DNA of 64,000 nt, taken from Allorhizobium ampelinum S4 (GTDB lineage: Bacteria; Pseudomonadota; Alphaproteobacteria; Rhizobiales; Rhizobiaceae). The notes under the pieces are model-generated. The model was not told where the DNA came from. It saw only the letters and a list, made by a program, of their open reading frames with translations, and did not search any database. Position numbers and translations under genes: made by a program. Of the stretch, positions 1-8,267 are shown piece after piece; position 1 is the first letter of the stretch, and each line of letters starts with the position of its first letter. Location: positions 561,001 to 625,000 of the forward strand of contig NC_011989.1 of assembly GCF_000016285.1 (NCBI RefSeq), in the 5' to 3' direction.

Positions 1-521
1 AGCACGACTGCCCGGTCCGGTGGCGACATATAAAGGCCGACTATGTCTTGCACCTTATCGACGAACAGCGGATCGGAAGAGAGCTTGAATGTCTCGGCAC
101 GATGCGGCTGCAAACCAAATGCGGTCCATATTCGACGGATGGTGGTGTGCGACAGCCCGCTGTCGGCTGCCATCGAACGGATAGACCAGTGCGTGGCATC
201 CTTCGGGGTGGTGTTCAATGTCCTTTCGACAACCTCTGCTACCTGGGCGTCAGAGACGGTTCGTGGCCGACCTGCGCGATATTCGTCGGTCAGCCCGTCA
301 ATGCCATCCTGCACGAACCGGCGGCGCCACTTGCCAACCGTGTGCTCGTGGACGCCAAGGCGTTCGGCAACATCTTTGCTCTGCAGGCCCTGCGCGCACA
401 GCAAAACCATTCGGCATCGATCCGACAACGAGCGCGGTGCCTTGTGCCGACGCATCTGAGATTCAAGAAAATTCCTATCCTCGTCGCTCAGAGCGACAAG
501 GTCCGCTTGCCTGCCTACCAT
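1..521 (-). CDS. IS630-family transposase, N-terminal part
   Basis: This is the first ~173 codons of a transposase on the minus strand, starting at the ATG at 519-521 and leaving the window before the DDE domain is finished. The N-terminal region has an HTH of the type found in IS630/Tc1-like transposases: SDRCRMVLLCAQGLQSKDVA, then LGVHEHTVGKWRRRFVQDG, then a GRPRTVSDAQV linker and a second HTH (SGLSHTTIRRIWTAFGL) before LFVDKVQDIVGLYMSPPDRA, which matches the family. The catalytic aspartates and glutamate lie outside the window. It is a typical insertion-sequence protein with no other role implied. Confidence 0.9.
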   Translation of the reverse strand, partial: MVGRQADLVALSDEDRNFLESQMRRHKAPRSLSDRCRMVLLCAQGLQSKDVAERLGVHEHTVGKWRRRFVQDGIDGLTDEYRAGRPRTVSDAQVAEVVERTLNTTPKDATHWSIRSMAADSGLSHTTIRRIWTAFGLQPHRAETFKLSSDPLFVDKVQDIVGLYMSPPDRAVV

Positions 522-586
522 CAATCACACTCCTGCCGTTGCTACAGAAGTACAATAAAATGATGCCTACTTTAGTTCCAGGTGAC
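1..586 (-). mobile_element. IS630-family element, cut by the left window edge
   Basis: The element carries the transposase described separately and runs off the window at base 1. Its right end is placed at about 586 because the IS66 tnpC relic resumes directly after a TA at 587-588, the dinucleotide target that IS630 elements duplicate. Read outward-in, the end would begin gtcacctggaactaaagt. The other end is outside the window, so the inverted repeat could not be compared. Confidence 0.7.
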
Positions 587-589
587 TAG

Positions 590-700
590 CTCGTTGAGGC
601 ATCTAAGCTCAATTCTATCGATCCGTTGACCTATCTGACCGCGGCACTCGCGGCCAACCCGAACCCTCGCTTGTTACGGTTAGCGGCCTCGATGGAATGA
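590..700 (+). pseudogene. IS66 tnpC C-terminal relic
   Basis: The frame beginning at 590 reads LVEASKLNSIDPLTYLTAAL, which closely matches the conserved end of IS66 TnpC (compare LIESCKLNAVDPLAYLSSTL in the intact TnpC at 33353-34966). Homology fades after about 650 and the frame stops at 698-700. The 5' part was separated by the IS630 insertion at the TA at 587-588. Only a fragment remains, and no tnpA or tnpB is seen beside it. Confidence 0.7.
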
Positions 701-1024
701 CTGCCGTGATTCCTTTGCAGTATCCGAAAACCCTGGAGGCTTGTTTCTGACCCAGGTGACGAATGTCTGCACCGCTGGGTGTTCTAGGATGGCCTCGATC
801 GTGGAAAACTTCTTGGCGAGTTGGGCATCGGTGAAGATCGAATGTATCTGTTCGTGGCAGATACGGTGCAGGCAGACGGTATTCTTTCCACCCTTGCTTT
901 TGGGAACGAGATGATGCTCGTCCCTCTGATCCTCCGGGATGACGCGTTCGCACATCGGACAGATCACGGGCTCTGGCTTGGGCTCGTCCCATGAAGCCAG
1001 CTCATCTCTATTCTTGCGGGCCAA
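680..1024 (-). CDS. HNH endonuclease-like small protein
   Basis: A 114-residue protein with a compact HNH/zinc fold: CPMCERVIP gives a CxxC pair (residues ~22-25), EHHLVPKSKGG gives the central His pair, and CLHRICHEQIHSIF gives the second metal site and final His. Such stand-alone HNH proteins are often annotated as restriction endonuclease-like, but the substrate is unknown. The start is a TTG at 1022-1024, preceded by an aggaaag ribosome-binding site about 10 bases upstream; no ATG fits better. It is next to IS debris and faces away from the SIR2-HerA operon, so a functional link is unproven. Confidence 0.7.
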   Translation of the reverse strand: MARKNRDELASWDEPKPEPVICPMCERVIPEDQRDEHHLVPKSKGGKNTVCLHRICHEQIHSIFTDAQLAKKFSTIEAILEHPAVQTFVTWVRNKPPGFSDTAKESRQSFHRGR

Positions 1025-1781
1025 CGCTTTATCTTTCCTGGTGTAGACCCCGGATGCTGTTCCCGAGGATCGGTGCTAGTGTCAACACATGGACGCCAGT
1101 AGCACGAAACCATCAAAACCGCATGGCTTCTTTTGCCCCTTTGCAGTCATTGGCGTCCGCGAGAAGACAGGCAGCTTTGCGCCCCCAAATCGGTCACTCG
1201 GATGATCGCAAGCGGATCCCGAAAGCAGTCATTTGCTCATCGTAATTCTCCGGGGCCGCGACATGCCAAACCTGGGGACCCTTTTGCCCTAACAGATCTT
1301 GTAAGCCTCGGAGTAGATGAGATTCGTTCGTGATAAGCGGAAGAAGGGGATGAACATCCGAACGACACTACTGATCAGAAGCCCTGTAATGATGGCGATT
1401 GCGAAATTGGGGGGGGCGGTGGCTGCACTGGCAACTCCAAAGGCTCAGAGGATAGATCACGGGTACGGGCGGAATACTTTTTTTGATAACAAGCAATCGG
1501 CGGCTAACTGATCTGAACAATTTTCAAAATAATAAATTTTCCCCTTGTATTGCATTACAAATTGGCGATGAAGTATTGGTGCAGACGCGGGGTTGTTGCG
1601 GAATATCCAAACTTATTGGCAAAAGAAGGCAAGCGACGTCATTATCGCGGCGATAATGGGAGATCACGCAAGCGGATTGTGACGTTCACCTTCGGGCCAT
1701 CCGACATGCCTGGCCTGTTCGGGTAGAAGGTTATGGACTAATGATTTCGGACCAGGGAGGGAATGCTGGCTAGGGGGCAAG
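1025..1781. other. Non-coding gap before the SIR2-HerA operon
   Basis: About 760 bp with no convincing gene; short frames here have no family resemblance. It holds one copy of the dispersed 12-mer ctttgcgccccc (1175-1186) and AT-rich sequence at about 1515-1565 that could carry the promoter of the operon starting at 1782. No clear terminator or promoter consensus could be fixed. Confidence 0.4.
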
Positions 1782-2984
1782 ATGCACAAACATGATCCGG
1801 TTCGACAGATCAGCTTCATTCAGCAGGCGCTGTCGCAGAACCGTAAACCTATCGGCTTCTTCCTCGGCGCGGGCTGCCCGCTGTCGATCCGTGTCAATGA
1901 GCGCGTGGAAGATGGAACGACTATCACCGACCCGCTGATCTGGGACGTAGCTGGACTGACGAAGGTGATAGCAAAGACCCTGTCCAGCGGGGACCCCGCA
2001 AACCCCACAAGCTGGGATAAAATCGTTCAGATCGTGAACGAGGATGGCGGCAACAGCGGCAATATCGAACTCATCCTCAGCCGCATCCGCGTGTTCGCGA
2101 GCGTAGCCGGCATCGGAAATGTTCGCGGCCTCACGGCAGCAGAGCTCAAAGTGCTCGATGCCGAGGTCTGTAAGGTGATCTCCGATGAGGTCACCCGTAC
2201 GCTTCCGGAAAAGGATAGCCCTTATCACAATCTTGCGATCTGGAGTCGGTCGATCCGTCGTGAGCGGCCCGTCCATCTCTTTACGACCAATTACGACCTG
2301 CTGATGGAGCAGGCGCTCGAGGAAAGTTCAGCGCCCTATTTCGATGGCTTCATCGGTGCCCGGAAGGCTTTCTTCGACCTCGGCGCCGTTGAGGACGAGG
2401 GCTTGTTGCCGCCACGGTGGACCCGGCTATGGAAAATCCATGGCTCCTTGAACTGGCGCCTAGAGAATGAGACGGACGTCGTTCGATCCGATGAAAAGAC
2501 CGATAAGCAGAGCTATCTAATCTACCCGTCCCATCTCAAATATGACCAGAGCCGCAAGATGCCCTATCTTGCGATGCTCGATCGGCTGAAGGCCTTCCTG
2601 CTCACGCCGTCTTCGCTCCTTTTTATCTGTGGCTATTCCTTCGCAGACGAACATATCAACGACGTCATATGCCGTAGCCTCGAGGCGAACCCGACCGCGC
2701 ATGTCTTTGCTTTTCTCTACGGTGATCTAGACACAGATAGCTACAAGCTAGCGCGCCAGTGTGCGCTAGCGACCCCGAATTTGAGCCTGTTGGGTTTCAA
2801 CAAGGCTATCGTCGGCCGCACACCGGGTGACTGGACAGGCGACGGGGCGGATGACCTTGTGCTGCCGCCCAGTATCCTCGTGAGGGACGGCGACAAGGTC
2901 GCCGTTCGGCTCGGCGACTTTGCAGCGCTAGGCGCGATGTTGCGTGGTCTCTCCGGCGAGAGGATGAGCGATGATCCAGCCTGA
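1782..2984 (+). CDS. SIR2-like NADase domain protein of a SIR2-HerA operon
   Basis: A 400-residue SIR2-family protein. The NAD-binding signature FFLGAGCPLS is at residues 26-35, TTNYDLLME (N170, D172) is the conserved asparagine/aspartate block, KIHGSLNW holds the catalytic-type histidine (H220), and GYSFADEHIN at 284-293 is the C-terminal motif usual in bacterial defence SIR2 proteins. Related proteins in Thoeris, DSR and SIR2-HerA systems degrade NAD+ during phage infection. The gene overlaps the following herA-type gene by 14 bp, so the two are translationally coupled. Defence function is inferred from domain and context. No membrane segment or extra sensor domain was seen. Confidence 0.88.
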   Translation: MHKHDPVRQISFIQQALSQNRKPIGFFLGAGCPLSIRVNERVEDGTTITDPLIWDVAGLTKVIAKTLSSGDPANPTSWDKIVQIVNEDGGNSGNIELILSRIRVFASVAGIGNVRGLTAAELKVLDAEVCKVISDEVTRTLPEKDSPYHNLAIWSRSIRRERPVHLFTTNYDLLMEQALEESSAPYFDGFIGARKAFFDLGAVEDEGLLPPRWTRLWKIHGSLNWRLENETDVVRSDEKTDKQSYLIYPSHLKYDQSRKMPYLAMLDRLKAFLLTPSSLLFICGYSFADEHINDVICRSLEANPTAHVFAFLYGDLDTDSYKLARQCALATPNLSLLGFNKAIVGRTPGDWTGDGADDLVLPPSILVRDGDKVAVRLGDFAALGAMLRGLSGERMSDDPA

Positions 2985-5100
2985 ACTCGCCAACCGGGCA
3001 ACCGTCATCGGCACTGTTCAAGACGTCAGCGGCACGTCGGTCAGCGTCACCTTGACGTCGGACCGCTTCTCCGGCCTGAGCTTTGTCCACGGCCAGGGCC
3101 ACAAAATCGGTCAGATCGGCAGCTTTGTTAAAATCCCGATCGGTTATATTGACCTCTATGGGATCGTGTCGCAGGTGGGCGCCAGTGCGGTTCCCGAAAA
3201 GGCCGCACTTTCGATGCCCAACGGCTTGCGCTGGATGACGGTCCAACTGATTGGCGAGGGTTACAGGACGGGTCGGTTCCAGCGTGGCATCTCGCAATAT
3301 CCAACCTTCGAGGACGAAGTCCATCTGGTCTCTGAGGCAGATCTCCAAGCGATCTATGGGCGGTCGGACAAGCAGAATCATCTGGTCCGGGTCGGTCATG
3401 TTGCAGGGAGCGAGTCGATCGACGCACTTGTCGATGTGAACAAGCTCGTGACGCGCCACAGCGCTGTTGTCGGGACCACCGGCTCAGGCAAGTCGACGAC
3501 AGTCGCGGGGCTGTTGAACGTCCTGTCAGATGAAAGCCGCTTCCCGTCGGCGCGAATCGTCGTCCTCGACCTTCACGGAGAATATGCCAAGGCGCTTAGC
3601 GACCGTGCGAATATCTTCAAGATCAGCCCGGATGTCCGCAACATCAACGAGCACCGGCTGTGCATCCCGTTCTGGGCGCTGAGCTTCGATGAGCTCATGC
3701 GGGTGACATTCGGAAGCCTCCCGCCCGATGGAAAAGCGCGCAACGTCATCCTCGAGCAGATACTCGAGGCCAAGGTCGCAAGCCTGACGGCGCAGCCGAT
3801 CGCCGGTGTCGATCCCTCCAGTATCACAGCCGATAGCCCGGTGCCTTTCTCGCTGAACAAGCTCTGGCATGACCTCTATTGCCGCGAGTTCGGAACCTAT
3901 CTCAGCGCCGGCGGCGCGAACCCGTCAGATCAGGCGACCTGGGCCTATGAATGCGATCCTTTGGGCGCGAAGATCGTGGGGGATGCGCAGTCCGCAGTCC
4001 CACCGCGCTTTCGCAAGGTCAAGAATGTCGCCTCTGATCCGGAAAAGATCAATTGGCTTCCGGACGTCCTCAACATCCGCGGGCCGCTTGAGGCGCTCGG
4101 AGCCCGGCTTCGCGTCGCGCGCTACGACTTCTTGCTGAAGGCCGGCGACTGGCATCCCGAGCTCGACGGCACGACGACCAAGACGCTCGCCGAGCTCGTC
4201 GGTCAATGGCTCGGCAGTGACAAGCCGATCACGATCCTCGACCTGTCAGGCATTCCCTCGACGGTGACGAACGATATCATCGGCAACATCTTGCGCGTCC
4301 TTTACGATGGTCTCTTCTGGGCGCGTAACTTCTCGGAGGGCGGACGCGAACGCCCGCTGCTGGTCGTGATGGAGGAAGCGCACAGCTATCTTGGCGACAA
4401 TGGCAGCAGCGCCGCCTCCATCGCGACCCAACGCATCGTCAAGGAAGGGCGCAAGTATGGGATCGGCGCGATGATTGTCAGCCAGCGCCCGGCCGAGATC
4501 AATCCCACGATCTTGTCACAATGTGGAACCTTCTTTGCGATGCGCTTGAGCAACGCCACCGATCGCTCACATGTGACCAGCGCGCTCTCCGACAACCTTG
4601 AAGGTTTGACCAGTATGTTGCCGGTGCTACGCACCGGTGAGGCTATCATTCTCGGCGAAGCGGTGAGGCTACCAATGCGGACAATGATCCAGGCACCACC
4701 GCGCGATCGCCGCCCCGACAGTCAGGATCCACTGATCTGTGACGAAGCCGCGCCTGAGGATTCGATGACGCCAGGCGGTTGGAACCTGAAAATGCACATC
4801 GCCGCGGACTATCGATATTTTGTCGAGACCTGGCTCCAGCAAAACCCGGTCCCCACCCCGCACCAAGAAGGAATAACACATATGGCCTGGCAGGATTTCG
4901 CCCCCTTCACCTCGTCAAACATCGCCGCTATCCGCTACGATGAAGATCAGTTGCTGCTCGAGGTCGAGTTTCTCAACAGCACCCGTTATCATTATTATGA
5001 TGTGCCGCCGCAGATTGCGCAGGCCTTCGATCAGGCCGGATCGAAGGGGACTTTCCTCGCGTCGACCATCAAGGGTCATTATCGCTACAGCCGGGTCTAA
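2971..5100 (+). CDS. HerA-family ATPase with C-terminal KTSC domain
   Basis: A 709-residue HerA/FtsK-superfamily ATPase. Residues ~1-75 resemble the HAS-barrel; the Walker A is GTTGSGKST (168-176); the Walker B with the HerA signature is LLVVMEEAHSYLGD (463-476); GRKYGIGAMIVSQRPAEI and TFFAMRLSNATDR are the downstream sensor/arginine blocks. HerA proteins form hexamers and act with nuclease or SIR2 partners. The last ~64 residues (SSNIAAIRYDED... to KGHYRYSRV) match the KTSC fold, a small domain often attached to nucleic-acid-acting proteins; I do not recall this fusion as standard in SIR2-HerA pairs. It overlaps the SIR2 gene by 14 bp and is separated from the next gene by one base. Confidence 0.9.
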   Translation: MIQPELANRATVIGTVQDVSGTSVSVTLTSDRFSGLSFVHGQGHKIGQIGSFVKIPIGYIDLYGIVSQVGASAVPEKAALSMPNGLRWMTVQLIGEGYRTGRFQRGISQYPTFEDEVHLVSEADLQAIYGRSDKQNHLVRVGHVAGSESIDALVDVNKLVTRHSAVVGTTGSGKSTTVAGLLNVLSDESRFPSARIVVLDLHGEYAKALSDRANIFKISPDVRNINEHRLCIPFWALSFDELMRVTFGSLPPDGKARNVILEQILEAKVASLTAQPIAGVDPSSITADSPVPFSLNKLWHDLYCREFGTYLSAGGANPSDQATWAYECDPLGAKIVGDAQSAVPPRFRKVKNVASDPEKINWLPDVLNIRGPLEALGARLRVARYDFLLKAGDWHPELDGTTTKTLAELVGQWLGSDKPITILDLSGIPSTVTNDIIGNILRVLYDGLFWARNFSEGGRERPLLVVMEEAHSYLGDNGSSAASIATQRIVKEGRKYGIGAMIVSQRPAEINPTILSQCGTFFAMRLSNATDRSHVTSALSDNLEGLTSMLPVLRTGEAIILGEAVRLPMRTMIQAPPRDRRPDSQDPLICDEAAPEDSMTPGGWNLKMHIAADYRYFVETWLQQNPVPTPHQEGITHMAWQDFAPFTSSNIAAIRYDEDQLLLEVEFLNSTRYHYYDVPPQIAQAFDQAGSKGTFLASTIKGHYRYSRV

Positions 5101-5101
5101 T

Positions 5102-6139
5102 ATGCCACTTGTCAGCCTCGATCAGAAAAATAGCCGCGTTCAGTTCAGTGCCTTTGAGGTAGAGAACAAGATCTTGTTCGAGTTCTTTAACAAGGTCGCT
5201 GCCGCCGATCGCGACGAACAGCTCCACAAGGCGCTCTATATCGGCGTCCTGGCACTCATGGAGGACCGACTTTCCAGCTTCCTTTCGCGGACAGCCAACG
5301 AGTTAGGGACAGAGCTCGAAAGCCTGAAGCTCATCTTCGATATGAAGAAGGAGCTTTTCTACCGGTCGGCGGTGAAGGGCGTGCTCGCTGAAGCCGATAT
5401 CGCCGACTTCCTGTCGGAGTTTTTTGCTCGCCAGAAGCTCGCCGACCGGATCGAGTTGACCGGCGACCGCGCCGGTGCAATACGTCGAAACAAGACTGGC
5501 GACATCGTTTGCCATCTTGCCGGCGACAGTGGCAAACGGATCGCGATCGAATGCAAGTTCGACAAGAGCATCCGACTCGGTGACATCCAGACCAAAGATG
5601 TCTTCACAAGAAAGGCGGATACGGCCTGGAGCCAGCTACTCGAAGCGCAGGCCAATCGCGACGGGCAGGCTGGAATTATCGTCTTCGATGCATCACTCAT
5701 CGACAACAGCATCCTCGCCGCCGTCCAGGACCTGAAGTTCCTCCCCGGTATCGGCCTGATCGCAATTATCGACTCCCAGAAGGGCGATTATCGCAATCTC
5801 GCCATCGCTTACATGCTGGCACGCGACATCGCGCTCAACGCGCAGACGCTCGATCTCGACACCGACGTCCTCAAGATCATCGTGAACCGGCTGATCAAGG
5901 ATGCGCGCGACATGGCGCTGGTGAAGCATCTCGTCACCGCGAATATCGACAATATGAAACAGATCCTCGCACAAATCGAGAAAGGCATCCTTCTTGCGGA
6001 ATTTAATCAGCGCTACCTCATCAAGTTTCTCGCCGAGGGGACCCTCACAAAGGAAGACATGCTCGCTTTCTATGCGGGGGAAGAGGTTAAGGAGCGTTTC
6101 CGGCTTGTCGAACGCGAGATCGGCGACCTTTGCTCATGA
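5102..6139 (+). CDS. Putative PD-(D/E)XK nuclease, third gene of the SIR2-HerA operon
   Basis: A 345-residue protein that starts one base after the HerA stop (ATG 5102-5104; an earlier in-frame start lies inside herA and is unlikely). I do not recognise the full-length family. The central stretch TGDIVCHLAGDSGKRIAIECKF has the spacing of a PD-(D/E)XK catalytic core: D134, then a hydrophobic strand with E150 and K152 (IECK). An upstream helix (ADFLSEFF) could supply the fourth acidic residue. The C-terminal half (~200-345) is helical. Context suggests a DNA-cleaving partner of the HerA motor, in addition to the SIR2 NADase. Nuclease assignment is inference from the motif. Confidence 0.65.
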   Translation: MPLVSLDQKNSRVQFSAFEVENKILFEFFNKVAAADRDEQLHKALYIGVLALMEDRLSSFLSRTANELGTELESLKLIFDMKKELFYRSAVKGVLAEADIADFLSEFFARQKLADRIELTGDRAGAIRRNKTGDIVCHLAGDSGKRIAIECKFDKSIRLGDIQTKDVFTRKADTAWSQLLEAQANRDGQAGIIVFDASLIDNSILAAVQDLKFLPGIGLIAIIDSQKGDYRNLAIAYMLARDIALNAQTLDLDTDVLKIIVNRLIKDARDMALVKHLVTANIDNMKQILAQIEKGILLAEFNQRYLIKFLAEGTLTKEDMLAFYAGEEVKERFRLVEREIGDLCS

Positions 6140-6359
6140 GATGTCGTAATGTCGCCCCTGCAGGTCGCCTTCCTTGAGGTTTGCGCTTTGAACCGGCCAG
6201 TCCGCTCACGGCCCCTTAATGGTTACCAGGCGCTTACAGCGGAAATGATTTCCGCTTTGCGCCCCCGTTTCGGTCATAGACCTCGGCCTAGCGCCGCCGC
6301 GACAGCGGACATTCGGCGAATAGGTGAGGCGGAACGTTTTGCCAAATATATGTCCGCGG

Positions 6360-6950
6360 CTAATTCTGCGAAGGCGATCCATTGCGCAGCGCCTCAGCGG
6401 TCACAAGTCGGGCTATTCTTTCGGATAGAGCCTCGTCGGATACTGCGCGCCCCAGGGTCGCACCACCGGCGAATAGTGCAAGCAACAGCAATGCTCGGTC
6501 TTCCGTTGAGTACTGCGAGCCGTCATCCTCCAAGCCGGAGGCGATTTCAGTCACCAATCGCCACAGTTCTTCAGTGTAGCAACGCCGCGTCTCGTCATCC
6601 GCTCGCATGACATCGGGGGAGAGGGTTGGCAAGGCGCAACTCTCTCCAAGTTCGCAAGTGCGCTTGTATCCGAGATAGTAGCCAGCGAAGGCTTTGAGCC
6701 AGCTACGCGGTTGTTCCAGTTTCAATGCTGCAATTCCCTGACGGAGTTCTTCCATTCCAGCAACAACCGCGGCACGGAAAGCTTCTCCTTTGGATTTGAA
6801 GTGGCCGTAGAATGCGCCGTTAGTAACGCCTGCCGCTTTCGTCAACGCATCGATACCAGCTCCGCCATAGCCTTCTTTTCGAAATGCCTGTCCGGCGGCA
6901 AGAACGACCTTTGCTCGCGTCTGCTCTTTGTGCTCGGTGCTATAGCGCAT
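6360..6950 (-). CDS. TetR/AcrR-family repressor
   Basis: A 196-residue regulator with an N-terminal TetR helix-turn-helix: GYGGAGIDALTKAAGVTNGAFYGHFKSK (given here only as residues ~28-55, key residues GVTNGAFYGHF). The remainder is an all-helical ligand-binding/dimer domain. It is divergent from the tautomerase-like gene at 7071; the 120-bp space between them contains direct and inverted repeats suited to an operator, so it probably represses itself and the tautomerase/VOC genes. Ligand unknown. Confidence 0.88.
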   Translation of the reverse strand: MRYSTEHKEQTRAKVVLAAGQAFRKEGYGGAGIDALTKAAGVTNGAFYGHFKSKGEAFRAAVVAGMEELRQGIAALKLEQPRSWLKAFAGYYLGYKRTCELGESCALPTLSPDVMRADDETRRCYTEELWRLVTEIASGLEDDGSQYSTEDRALLLLALFAGGATLGRAVSDEALSERIARLVTAEALRNGSPSQN

Positions 6951-6959
6951 GCTGAAATC

Positions 6960-7030
6960 CTTATTGAGAGTGATTACTCTTTATGTCTTGCATAGAGAGC
7001 AATCGATGTGTATCGATAGAGAGCATTCAG
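6960..7030. promoter_or_regulatory. Repeat-rich operator region between tetR-type gene and tautomerase gene
   Basis: Three repeat signals are visible: an inverted repeat agagt-gatt-actct at 6967-6980; a palindrome atcgat-gtgt-atcgat at 7002-7017; and a direct repeat atagagagca at 6992-7001 and 7016-7025, exactly 24 bp apart. The spacing of about two helical turns fits a TetR dimer pair. Regulatory use is inferred. Confidence 0.5.
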
Positions 7031-7070
7031 TATATATGATTTGCACTCATCATCAAACAAGGAGAGAACC

Positions 7071-7496
7071 ATGCCCATCACACTTACGATCCCGGAAGGC
7101 CTGCTGTCGGACGAAGCCCAGGCAGACGCGTTTGCCGGACTGACTGACGCACTTCTTGAGGTTTCGGGACTGACCGGAAATCCGTTTATGACCGCCAATG
7201 TGGTCGGCTCGATCCATAATTTGCCGAAAGGACACGTGCTTGCGGCTGGCAAGCCGGTCGATGCCGCATTCATTGAGCTGAAATTGCCGATGGTCGCTTT
7301 AACAACGCCGGAGGCAAAGCGCGCCTTCTTGGAAAAGGCGACTGACATCATCGAAAAAGCTGCTGGAGGACGGCTCAAGCGCGAGCATATATGGTCGAAC
7401 ATTGTTTATGCGCCAGAGGGAGGTTGGGGCATTGCAGGTGAGAGCTATAGCAATGCAGATCTTGGTCAAGCGATTGCAGCCAGCGCCGCTGCATAA
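7071..7496 (+). CDS. Tautomerase-superfamily-like protein
   Basis: A 141-residue protein starting at ATG 7071 after aaggagag. It begins MPITLTIPEG, with Pro at position 2 as in 4-oxalocrotonate tautomerase-like enzymes where the N-terminal proline is the catalytic base. A second beta-alpha-beta unit follows (VDAAFIELKLPMVALTTPEAKRAF..., KREHIWSNIVYAPEGGWGIAG), consistent with a fused-dimer tautomerase fold. Substrate is unknown. It is the first gene downstream of a divergent TetR regulator and is followed after 78 bp by a VOC protein, probably one transcript. Confidence 0.7.
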   Translation: MPITLTIPEGLLSDEAQADAFAGLTDALLEVSGLTGNPFMTANVVGSIHNLPKGHVLAAGKPVDAAFIELKLPMVALTTPEAKRAFLEKATDIIEKAAGGRLKREHIWSNIVYAPEGGWGIAGESYSNADLGQAIAASAAA

Positions 7497-7574
7497 GGCA
7501 GACGTGCTAGCAAAAACGCGGAAAATCCGGGGCCGGACGCGGAATCTGCCCGGTCCAGAGAAGAGGGCTACTCC

Positions 7575-7970
7575 ATGCAACTTGCCAATTATCTATTCTT
7601 CACCACCGAATGCGAGGCCGCACTTTCCTTTTATACCGACTGTGGCCTTGGCCGGGTAACAACGTTGATGCGCCACGGAGACCATGGCATTCCAGTCGTG
7701 AACGAAGGCATGATTGGGAAGGTGATGCACGCACGCTTCGAAGGTCCAGGCGTCCTGTTCTTCGCCTCGGACAATCATGACGCGGAACCCATGCGCGGCT
7801 CGTCCCACATTCTCATTATGGACGATCGTCGCAAAACTAAAAGTATGTTTGGGAAGTTGTCTCGGGCTGGCAGCGTGACCACGCCTCTGGCGATTCAGCC
7901 ATGGGGCACATATTACGGCAAGCTGACCGACAAATTCGGCGTTCAATGGATGCTCGACTGTTTGGAATAA
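7575..7970 (+). CDS. VOC/PhnB-like metalloprotein
   Basis: A 131-residue protein of the vicinal-oxygen-chelate superfamily, PhnB/YjdN type: ANYLFFTTECEAALSFYTDC at the start is the usual first beta-alpha unit, and PWGTYYGKLTDKFGVQWMLDC near the end is the characteristic PhnB-like closing motif. Members include glyoxalases, antibiotic-binding proteins and proteins of unknown activity; nothing here fixes the substrate. It lies 78 bp downstream of the tautomerase-like gene on the same strand. Confidence 0.8.
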   Translation: MQLANYLFFTTECEAALSFYTDCGLGRVTTLMRHGDHGIPVVNEGMIGKVMHARFEGPGVLFFASDNHDAEPMRGSSHILIMDDRRKTKSMFGKLSRAGSVTTPLAIQPWGTYYGKLTDKFGVQWMLDCLE

Positions 7971-8267
7971 GACAAAGCCGCCGTCGCCCGTATCCATGTC
8001 CGGCACTCCGCCAAAAGGGCACTGGAACCGGGCGGACGGTGCGTGGCCGCATCGAGTCTGAAAGGCGAAAGTCGTAGCGATACGTAAAGGACAGCGTGAA
8101 AAAACGGGGCAAGGTAACTCGAAAGCTACCCCATAGACCCCACACATCTTTGAACGCCAGTTTACGTCACTTAGCCTCTGAAAGCCGACAGTCCCCTCCC
8201 GGCCCCGTCATAGAGCCGAAAGCTGTGCATTCTCCCTCTGGCCAATGGTGGCCATAGGAGAACTGAA
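7971..8267. other. Gap before the small recombinase gene
   Basis: About 300 bp without a supported gene. It contains sequence of the same style as other gaps on the island (gaaagccgacagtccc near 8180 and ccgaaagctgtgcat near 8215), and ends with an ataggagaactga ribosome-binding site just before the recombinase start at 8268. Confidence 0.4.
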
